This document shows, piece by piece, positions 33,468 through 42,079 of a stretch of DNA of 64,000 nucleotides. This DNA comes from Diogma glabrata (lineage: Eukaryota; Arthropoda; Insecta; Diptera; Cylindrotomidae), in the NCBI GenBank assembly GCA_963693315.1, contig OY856186.1:368306850-368370849 (forward strand), given 5' to 3'. A program made the position numbers and the translations under genes. The first letter of the stretch is position 1, and every line of letters begins with the position of its first letter. A model generated the notes under the pieces. It worked only from the letters and a program-made list of their open reading frames with translations. It did not search any database and had not been told where the DNA came from.

Positions 33468-35492
33468 TAACACTAGTTTACAAGAAAAATCTCCCTAAAT
33501 AAAACCCAACTTTTCCTATGAATTTTGACCTGCTGAACACGAATATCATATTCATGTTTTAAAGTTAGCTCTTGTTTATGAGATATTTTCGAAAAACAAA
33601 TTTTTTCGGTGAACAAAAAGGTTATTCCGGTTTTTGGATTGCATATTTTACAAAACAAACCAATTTAATATATTAATGAAACAAGTGCATAGTAAAAATG
33701 CTGCAAACATTTTGAGCTTTTTTTTTGAAATTATTCATCAAGGATTCTGGAAGTTATACTCGAAAAAAGTTGAAAAAAAATCAAAAATTTATGTTTTTCT
33801 AAAATTTTTCTATATTCAACGTCATAAATTTTGAACAAATGATGATTGTAAATTTTTTTAACTTCTTGAAGCCTATAGTTAATTCAATATCCTTTCTTTT
33901 AAGTTTAAAACACGAATTTTGGAGCTGGTTGCACCAAGTTATTCAGGTTTACCCCAAAAAAATCATAACTCAAAATTTAGAAAAACAAACTTTTTAGTAA
34001 GAATAATTTAAATTCTGAAACATAATTGATTTATATATGAGTTTTTATACAGATTTTCGAGTTTAAATTGCAAGTTATGGTCAAAACCTGGTCGTAACAC
34101 AACATTAAAACGTTATATGAACATTTTCTCTATTGTACCACCTTGAATGTGTTAAGTTGCAGTAGACATAACTATTTTTTCGGCATCCACGGATTATCTT
34201 CATTGAGTTTTATGCCAAAGTAATGTAGGTATGCAATTTTTATATATGGAGTGATTTTTTTAGCAGCATGTATTATACAAATTCCAATATGAATTTGGAC
34301 TATTGTTACACTTGAAACTTCTTGAGAAGCCATTTAAATAAATTTAACTTTACACTTTAATATTTTAAAAGAATTCTTAACTGATGTTCGAGAACGACTG
34401 AACTTGTAAAATATTATTCACGATGCGGCACAAAAAGAAAAGAAATAATACATAAACGCGGTTGAAATAAGGAAAATATAGAAAATCTGTATCTGAAACA
34501 ACTTATAGTAGAATTTTTTTGACAGATAACAAGTAAAACAGAGATGTATTATTTATTTTGGAATGAATTTGTTTAAAAACAATTACATTAGTTAAATTTT
34601 TACTCCTAGTTCATACCATTTGTTTGTTGTGACATTTGTTTACATAGGCGTCGTTATTTTTAGTATATTTATCATAATTTTGTTATACTACCTACAAAAT
34701 CATTAATATTTTTACAAATTTTTGGTTTTCTATTATAACTGGTTGAATTTCAATAGTAATTTATTAATTTTATGCTGTTTTTTTGTCCTTTTCAATGGGA
34801 CCCCAACAGGTTTTTTTAATATTTTAATCTGAGACACTGAATATGCGCACATGCGCATATGAATAGGCGCACTACGAACAATTTTCGTATTGGCGGGTAA
34901 AAAAGTACTAATATATTTATAAATTAATTATGTTGTAGAATTTAAATTAATCTTAGTAAAAAAATTTTTTTTCCAAATTTTTAGTTTTGCCTTTTTTGGG
35001 AAGACCTGAATAACTTGGTGCAACCGGCACCAACACTCGTATTTTTTAACTTAAAATAAAGGGAATTTAATTATCCACAGGTCCCAAGAAATTAAAAACA
35101 TTTGCAATCATCATTTGTTCAAAATTTATGGCATCGAATATGGAAAATTTTTTAAAAACATAAATTTTTGATTTTTTTTCAAATTTTTTTGAGTATAACT
35201 TCCAGAATCTTTGATGGATTTTTACAACAATAGCTCAAAATGTTTGTTAATATCTTCACTATGCATTTCTTTCATTAATACACAAAATAGGTTTGTTTTG
35301 TAAAATATGCAATCCAAAAGCCGGAATAACCTTTTGTTTCACCGAAAAAATTGGTTTATCGCTAATATCTCAAAAACACGAGCTAACCTAAAAAAATGAA
35401 TATGATATTCGTGTTCAGCAGGTCAAAATTCACAAGAAAAGTTGATTTAGTCAGGGAGACAAAAAAAGATCAAAATTTGTAAACTAGTGTAA
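33468..35492. mobile_element. Two-kb non-autonomous DNA transposon with about 580-bp terminal inverted repeats
   Basis: The ends are CACTAGTTTACAA (33471) and the complementary TTGTAAACTAGTG (ending 35489). The element is flanked by TAA on both sides (33468-33470, 35490-35492). The arms run to about 34055 and from about 34896 and match at roughly 80% by eye, with blocks such as TTTTGACCTGCTGAACACGA, GGTTATTCCGG, GTTGCACCAAGTTATTCAGG and AATTTAAATTCT. The 840-bp centre has no ORF. A 3-bp TWA target duplication is typical of PIF/Harbinger, and Harbinger transposase relics occur elsewhere in the window, but the superfamily is inferred. Open stretches at 33473-33658 and 33634-33834 are part of the arm. 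Confidence 0.85.
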
Positions 35493-35494
35493 TT

Positions 35495-37500
35495 GTTACA
35501 CATCGAGTTATATGAGATACCTGTACTCTGTCTATTTCCAAGCTTTAATGTAAAGTTATGTTTCCCAATAAAATGTACAAGGTTCTGACCACCTTAGTAA
35601 CATCTGAAAGAGTGATAGCTCATTCCTATTAAAAACCTTAACCGTGGAGAATAGAGCAGTTAATCTATCTTTAAGCTTCAATCTCTGCATATCAACGGGT
35701 TGGCTTTTGTTTTTATGAAATAGTTTTAATACTAAAAAAAATGTTTTCATTATATTAGTTTAAAGAATGATGTTGAATATGATGTAAAAAAATTGGTATC
35801 ACGTCAGGGACACAAATTAAAGTTAGTAAGTTCTCCAATTTTTTCTTAAACTTGGTGAACCCTGATTTAAAATCCACGTGCAAAATAGCTTTTCTGTTGT
35901 GAATTGAGATATTGAAACATTTTTCATAAACAAAACTCATTCTGGAAACCCGAAGAATCTAAGAGCACTGGGGATTCGACCAAATACTGACGTTAATAAT
36001 TGCTTTTAAAAATCTGGCCATGGATTTCATTGCTTGTGTAACATTATATGTCATTGGAGGCTGATTTACCCATCAATGGTTGTGTAGCGATAGTTTTGTT
36101 TACAGTTGGGATGCTAGTTAATTTAACCATATATATTCGTCTTGGCATTTAACATTTAACCACCCCAAAAAATTGGGTGTGTATTGGATCTTTAAAAATT
36201 ATCATAAACTTAACGGATACCCAGTCTTTAAACTTACTTCAGAAGCGATGCAAAAAAACACCTTACTCATTACTCAATGACGCTTATACAAATAACCTAC
36301 AATCTCATTTCAAATCAATCTCGTTCCTTTGTTCGATTTACGAATTAAATCCTTAAGCCAATCAAACTTGAAAGTGAATGTTGTAATTTGTTTTCTTTCA
36401 AATATAAAAGAAATCAAAGAAAAAAGCTTTTCAAATTAATTTTAAATAAATAAATAACAAAATACTCAAAAATGTCCTTAACTTCACTCACTCACTATTC
36501 ACTACTTTGCTTAATTTATTTATTTGTTATTTTCGTTTCTTTTTTATTTAATAATAAAAGAAGGTAAATATCTTAAGACTTCATTAAATTATAAAAAAAA
36601 ATTTTATGAAAAAAACAGACAAACGTATAAATAAAATGAATTAATATTTTTAAAATCAAGAAATTACTTAAGTCAAAGTGGATTGAATATTTTTGTTTAT
36701 ATTATATTATTGTGTAATTAAATAATAAATACATAGTTTAGTATGGTGAATATGTAATGTCGGAAAATTGTTTTTCTCACAAACAAAAGTTTGTAACATT
36801 TTCACGTTTTAATGAAATCAGTGATCTGGTTCCGATTCAAATCACTTAAAATTATATATAATTGTTTATTTAATTCAAAAATTTAAAAATCAACAAATAA
36901 AACAAAATCATAAAATTAAATTACCGTGAAGACATTATAAATATAAAAAAAATATTAAACGATTCGTGAAACTACCTAAGATATGGAATGGGATATGTAA
37001 ATGCTTGAGCAAATTGAAATAATTAAATATTTATGTTAATTGCTACCTGGTTTTTGCCTGTAAATCATGTATTTTGGTTTTAGTTTTAGTAAACTTGGCT
37101 TCCATAATTGTTCTTGATATATCAACTACTTAGAGCCATTGAACAGAGTCGAGTCATAAAGAATTGTCTCTAAAGAGGTGAAACATTAATATAAACTTTT
37201 AAATAGCTTTTATCCACTTTATGCACAAAGTCCTCACAATTATTAATTTCATAAATTTATTCGGTTTAATTGGCTTAAGTTTTAACTCTGATCGAGATTT
37301 GAATGTGAGACCATTGAGTTGGAAAAGTCTGACTTTCCGCGTTTCGCTTATCCACACCTTAAAAACTTTACTTAATTATTTTGATTTTAAAAAAATTGAA
37401 ACATTTTTCCCTCATTGTCCTTTGTGTAGTATTTTAAGGGCAAACATTCGAAATGGGTCAAATTTTTATTTGTAAATATACTTCCACTCCTTCTCATCTC
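35495..37500. other. AT-rich intergenic sequence
   Basis: Short open stretches (35556-35750 and 35755-35940 minus, 37221-37475 plus) have no recognisable domain. No repeats stand out. Confidence 0.35.
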
Positions 37501-37559
37501 GCCTAACCCCACTTCCTCTGCTCCGCTTTTTTATGTGTGGAGTTATTGCTGCCGCTAAA

Positions 37560-37760
37560 TATGAGATTCAATAGCCAGGGTAAGAGAAATGAGCCTTGTG
37601 GTACTTCCAATCTAAGTAACGGTGGATCAGTTAATTCTACATCAAGTTTGTAATATGCCGTGCATTTTTTGATCCGTACTATCGCAGTTGGAAAGAAGCA
37701 TATGAAAAAATACTTTAAATTCCATTAGGGCCAACGGCTTTTGAGAATTTCTACCGCTGA
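37560..37760 (-). pseudogene. LINE reverse transcriptase fragment
   Basis: On the minus strand KAVGPNGI (37719-37741), the LINE RT motif usually written KAxGPDGI, is followed in another frame by LEVPQGSFLLPWLLN (about 37570-37610), the VPQGS-x-L-x-P-x-LF motif. The spacing is shorter than in a complete reverse transcriptase, with a frameshift between. The FADD box was not found downstream. A decayed jockey/I/R1-type LINE piece; clade undetermined. Confidence 0.6.
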
Positions 37761-37919
37761 CTCCCTACATTTCTAATTTTGTCTCGTGTAAAACTACAAA
37801 GTCTGTGCTGTAGTATGTCCTAGTCGTCAAGTTTATAATAAAGCATTAATTTTGCTTTGGGTTTGTCCATGAACTGAGGGTTAATCTTCGTGGCGCACTG
37901 TCTAGAGTTTTCTGTTTAT

Positions 37920-38285
37920 TGCGTAATGAAGCGCTTCTTCGGTGTCGTACTCCGAATTGGCATAGCAGGTCGCGTACCTAGCGAGATTATTTTTTTGTCC
38001 TAAACTAGCGGCAACCTAAAGGATCGATAGAGGAATACCTTTTACACCAGCACAAATAACTGTAATGTACGCGTAACATGAGATAATAACGGATATGAGA
38101 GAGAAATACAGGTGAACTAAACAGACTCTGGCGACCCCCGTTTGCAAAAGAACCACGACCACCATGTCCAACCCCATAATTTTAATTCAGTCACACACTC
38201 GCGCACTTCATCTAACTCCACACATACACGCTATCCATATCCCCATACACCCACGCTCGCATACACACTCATTGACAAAAAATAA
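37920..38285 (+). repeat. Dispersed repeat R1, plus-strand copy
   Basis: Blocks in the same order as 21715-22095: GTAATGAAGCGCTTCTTC, ATAGCAGGTCGCGTACCTAG, GGAATACC, CAGCACAAATAACTG, ATGTACGCG, ACTCTGGCGACCCCCG, AAGAACCACGACCACC, TCCAACCCCA and a CA-rich tail. The TGGCGACC block is best preserved here. It ends about 35 bp before the 18S-like sequence. Confidence 0.75.
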
Positions 38286-38319
38286 CAATGCAGGGTTCAA
38301 TCCGAGGCGTTTAGGGTTA

Positions 38320-39062
38320 GGGCATTAGTCATAAGGGCATTAGTTAGGGCATTAGTCTTAAGGTGTGAGAGGTGAAATTTATAGTACTTCGTAAGACTAA
38401 CATCAGCAAAAGTATTTGCCAAAGAACTTTTCATTAATAAAGAACGAAAGTTAGAGGTAGCTAGCAATTGAATGTAGCTACTCCTACGGCTCTTTGATCA
38501 GCTCTTCGGGAAACCAAAGCTTTTGAGCTCCAGAAGAAATATAGTTGCAAAGATGAAACTTAAAGGGATTGACGGAAGAGCACAACCACGAGTGGTAGCT
38601 TAGTTTGTCTCAATATGCGAACACGTACCAGATACGAATGTATACGAGTAAGACAGCTTAATAGCTCTTTCTCGAATCTATGGGTTGTGATGTATGGTCG
38701 TTAGTTCGTAGAGTGATTTGTCTGGTTATTTCAAATATTACCAACGGGACTCAAATTTCTTAACTAGATGCCGGAAAGGCAATGGAGTTGAAACTCTATA
38801 TGTGTTTTTTCCTTTATTATCGATGCTTTTCGTAGAATTGATGTAATAAATTTAAGTTATCATATGGATGAAGCCTTACCTGGCGGTTTGACTGAACAGA
38901 ATTGTTGTTTCTTAAATGGCCAAATTGGCAAATTATCTAGCGATAAAGAGATTGTGCAATAACAGGTCAGTAACGCCTTTAGATGTTTTGGTGGCACACG
39001 TGCTACAATGAAGGTATCAACTGGGTAAACAAGGACAGGGTAAACCCCTATTCAATCTACCT
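38320..39062 (+). pseudogene. 18S rRNA-derived relic (central and 3' part)
   Basis: Landmarks of eukaryotic 18S rRNA occur in order: GAGAGGTGAAATT, CGTAAGACTAAC, GCCAAAGAACTTTTCATTAA, GAACGAAAGTTAGAGG, GGGAAACCAAAGC, GATTGACGGAAGAGCAC, ACGAGTGG, AATAGCTCTTTCTCGAATCT, TTAGTTCGTAGAGTGATTTG, GACTCAAAT, TTCTTAAATGG, GAGATTG, CAATAACAGGTC and GTGCTACAATGAA, ending near GGGTAAACCCC. Many universally conserved bases are altered and small deletions occur, and GGGCATTAGT is triplicated at 38330-38380. It is therefore a pseudogene, not a working rRNA. The 5' half, the last ~190 nt, ITS and 5.8S are absent; 28S-like sequence follows on the same strand. Confidence 0.85.
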
Positions 39063-39099
39063 TAAAAAATATGAAGTGATTTATTACAATTAGTTTTAA

Positions 39100-39495
39100 C
39101 CTAATATCAGGTTTATCGAACCCTTATGTTTTAATTGAAACCAAAAAGAGGAATATCACTGTTAATGATAAAAATTGAAGTACGAAAAGTTCAGCATTAA
39201 GTCCTTTTATCTATAATGGATAAATTAGTCATGCAATGTGCTGGAGTATCTCTTGGGTTGTTATCCCACAGAGGGTGCCTGGCCCGTAGTGACTATTACT
39301 GTTTATAAGAAGATATCTCCTTAGAGTCGTGTTCCTTGATACTGCAGCACTAAGTGGATGGTAAACTCCATCTAAAACTAAATATAACCATGAATCGGTC
39401 TCATAAACAGTAATAGTCACTACGGGCCTGGCACCCTCTGAGGGATAACAACCCAAGAGATACTCCAGCACACGAACAAATACCGTGAGGAAATA
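39100..39495 (+). pseudogene. 28S rRNA-derived relic (5' end) carrying an inverted duplication
   Basis: Plus-strand landmarks of the insect 28S 5' region: CGAAAAGTTCAGCATTAAGT (39183), GAGGGTGCCTGGCCCGTA (39271), TAGAGTCGTGTTCCTTGATA (39322), GCAGCACTAAGTGG, and GGTAAACTCCATCTAAAACT with AAATATAACCATGA (39360-39392), then AACAAATACCGTGAGG (39475). Between the last two, where GACCGATAG... should follow, 69 bp is the reverse complement of the relic's own 39238-39306. The open stretches at 39229-39549 on the minus strand are this rRNA relic read through and are not a gene. Confidence 0.88.
39238..39471. repeat. 69-bp inverted duplication inside the 28S relic
   Basis: 39238-39306 and 39403-39471 are reverse complements at 67 of 69 positions, separated by 96 bp of single-copy 28S-like sequence. 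The arm is itself 28S sequence (it includes GGGTGCCTGGCCCGTAGTGA), so the second arm is an inverted copy inserted at a point inside the same relic. Confidence 0.95.
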
Positions 39496-39657
39496 TATAC
39501 TATCATAATTACAACAACAAATCTCATAAAAATATGAAAAATATCCCATAGAAATATTAAATAAATTTTCTTTTGTTTCTTTTTTTTGAGTTTTATTTTT
39601 TTTGGCAAAAATTTAAAAAAAAAATTAAAACAAAGCTGAGTCATTATTGTTAAGGAA

Positions 39658-40680
39658 TTATGAATTAAGGAATAATTTTTTGGGAAATTTGGAATACTTG
39701 GAAGTGGTTAAATTGATAGATATTTGTATTATTTGAGGTGTAAAAGTTGTTTGATAATTTTTGATTATAGGCGGCTCGTTCACATTGTGCTTAAATCTAT
39801 TGCGTTTTGCAATGTAAAGAATAGTTTTCAACTCCGTTTGAAAATTTAAATGTGAAAGAGGAACGTTTATGAGTCTTTCGACTAGCGACTTGATTGCCCA
39901 ATGCTTTATGCTAAGAAGATGGTGAGCAGAGGAATTTATTATTGTGTCAGTGCAGGTTGGCTTTCGATAGATGTTGAACTCAAATTTGGTTTTTGGATGA
40001 CTAATTGATATGTCTAAAAAGTTAATTGATTTATCACACTTCTTTTCCATGGTGAATTGGATAAAAGGGTGTTGGTTGTTGAGAAAAACGAGAAAGTTTG
40101 TTAGTTGTTCATCTGTGCCATTTCATATACACAATATGTCAACCACATATCTATACCAAAAAGATACGTGTTTAGAGAAGGCACGTGAGCCGTTTGAGAT
40201 TTGGCTTTCAAACCAATTCATGAACAGTTCAGCGAGTAAGGGTGATAAAGGAGAGGAGAGCCCATTAGAAGTCCATCGACAAATTTGAAAAACTTATTAT
40301 CGAATGTGAAATAGTTCTGTATAACACAAGTTCTGTAGATGAGTAAAAGTTCATCTTTGAGTTCGACAGAATTAATAGATGTGTTAATCATCTGGAAAAC
40401 TATATCATTAAGAATTTTTATTGGAACTGATGTGAACAAACTAGCTACATCAAACGAAATAGGTTTCGAATTCATTGGGATGGTGACATCTTTGATTTTT
40501 GATATGAGATCAATAGAATTTGTGACTGAAAAGAGAGACGAATTTAGTAATTTTAACGAAGATTTTGTTGAATTTTGGTCAGAGTTTGTACGCTGGAACA
40601 CTACAAAAGGACACAATAGGTCTAATTGGGTTGTTCTGTTTATGAAGTTTTGGGATCCAATCCATCGAATGTATTAAATC
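39658..40680 (-). pseudogene. Penelope-like element reverse transcriptase relic
   Basis: On the minus strand, IPKLHKQNNPIRPIVSF (about 40620-40665) is the N-terminal PLE RT signature. After a stop and frameshift, KPISFDVASLFTSVP gives motif A with its catalytic Asp, and YFTFDNKFFKFVDGLLMGSP gives motif B (40218-40616). Motif C reads YVVDIL near 40140-40155 instead of YVDDIL, so one catalytic Asp is replaced by Val. The thumb region follows: SINFLDISIS, FEFNIYRKPTCTDTIINSS and IKHWAIKSLVERLINVPLS (39658-40050). No GIY-YIG endonuclease follows. Penelope-like elements are non-LTR-type retroelements related to telomerase. This one is 5' and 3' truncated and inactive, about 160 bp from the rDNA relic. 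Confidence 0.9.
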
Positions 40681-40699
40681 GGCTGATTTCACATTGCTT

Positions 40700-41300
40700 G
40701 AGGTAGACCAAAAAATTTTTTGTGCATGTGTGTTCTATTAATATATTGGACAAGTTCGTGAATCAGCAAAATCCAACATGTGGTTAAGAAACTAGAGGCT
40801 TTTTACTGAAAAAATTAATTTTTTAAAACCGTTATAACGGTCGTTTGGATACTAACATTAAAAAAAAATTAACATATTTAAAATCTTTGGAACTTTTTTT
40901 ATTACTTCCTTTTAAAAATAGACCCCTGCCGGGTCTAATAATAGAAAATAGAAAGCGAATCCAACAAAAAAGCTTGCAAAAAAATTTTTTTTGTTTTAAA
41001 CAACTGGTTTTGTTTTAAACAAACAGCACGGTCGCATTTGTAGAGCCAGATCAAAAAACTTTTTCTAAAAATGTGAGTTTTATTAATATATTGGCCAAGT
41101 TCGCGTATCAGCAAAATCCAACATAGCTAAGAAACTAGAGACTTTATACTAGAAAAAAAGTCTGTTTTTTTGATCCGTTATACCGGCCGTTTGGATACTA
41201 ATATTTTCAAAAACTTCAAAAATTTAGAATCTGTGCAAATATTTTAATCCGTTTCTTTTAAATATAAACCTCTGCAGCAGAGGTTTTTGACTTGTCGGCT
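40700..41300 (+). repeat. Diverged direct repeat, two units about 343 bp apart
   Basis: Unit 1 (40700-40945) and unit 2 (41043-41300) share TATTAATATATTGG(A/C)CAAG, TCAGCAAAATCCAACAT, TAAGAAACTAGAG(G/A)CTTT, CGTTATA(A/C)CGG(T/C)CGTTTG and GGATACTAA in order, at about 75% identity by eye. Not coding. Confidence 0.7.
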
Positions 41301-41309
41301 TTAACAAAA

Positions 41310-41955
41310 AAGTTTGCAACAATCCCCAACAACAATAATTTGCAAAAACCTTGCAACAGTCAGTGAAAAAAAAAATGAAAAGATTTGAATAAAAGAAATA
41401 AATTTGTTTTTCTTAGAAATAAACTATTATGATATTTCGCAGTAATTGCACGACGTATAATATAGAATAGGTTTGACGTGTGTTTTTCATATAATGTCAT
41501 ACATTGTCACACATATGTTCTATGGTAGATTTGAAATTTGTTTGTTGCAAAATTGCATAGATGTAGTTTTGCTTATGTAGTTAATTTTCTTTTTTAAATG
41601 TGTTCGATATCTGTTTGTAATTAGTTTGTTTTGTTTAAAATAATCTGATACTTCAGCTTCTACTCGCACACAAAACTGTCTGATTTCGAAATTTACCAAT
41701 TTCTAGCGGACATCCTGCCGCTGGGACTAATAATCGGATATTATAAGTTAAACAAATTGTATTTTGGTTTTATAATATTTTAATTGAACATTACGTTTTT
41801 TTAAATAGACTATGGCTAGAAATTATTTTATATTAATAACGAAAATGTGTCGTTACAGAAATCTGAGTCAAATATAAGAAATTGGCTAAAACATTTATTA
41901 CTTGAAATTTAACTGAGATAGAAAGACAACAGGAAAAAGTATTTAACAACATTTA
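41310..41955. other. AT-rich intergenic sequence
   Basis: Nothing recognised. Confidence 0.4.
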
Positions 41956-41959
41956 AAAG

Positions 41960-42075
41960 TATAACACTAAATCAGCTTAAACAATTCGATTATCTGGGAT
42001 CAAGAATCCACCAAGAATTGGTATACAGATCAAAAGTGAATCTCAGCGCTGGGCAAATTTCTAACAAGTTTGTAA
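41960..42075 (+). pseudogene. Possible LINE RT thumb fragment
   Basis: In one plus frame, LKQFDYLGSRIHQELVYRSK then VNLSAGQISNKFV resembles the F-x-YLGS-x-I ... EI-x-x-RI-x-A pattern downstream of LINE reverse transcriptase domains. It is only about 40 codons long, with no FADD or VPQGS motif nearby; could be chance. Confidence 0.3.
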
Positions 42076-42079
42076 CGGA

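Noticed and set aside
38283..38300. GGGTTCAATCC as a tRNA B box
   Set aside because: No matching A box or cloverleaf upstream; the preceding sequence is the CA-rich R1 tail.
38330..38345. TTTAGGGTTAGGG as telomere-like repeat
   Set aside because: Only two units, and the adjacent GGGCATTAGT copies are explained by 18S rRNA sequence.
39229..39644. Minus-strand open stretches of 106 and 74 codons as genes
   Set aside because: They translate the 28S rRNA relic and its inverted copy, plus adjacent A/T runs. The rRNA identity explains the open frames.
40010..40677. Plus-strand open stretches of 92 and 112 codons
   Set aside because: They lie antisense to the Penelope-like RT, whose motifs are on the minus strand.
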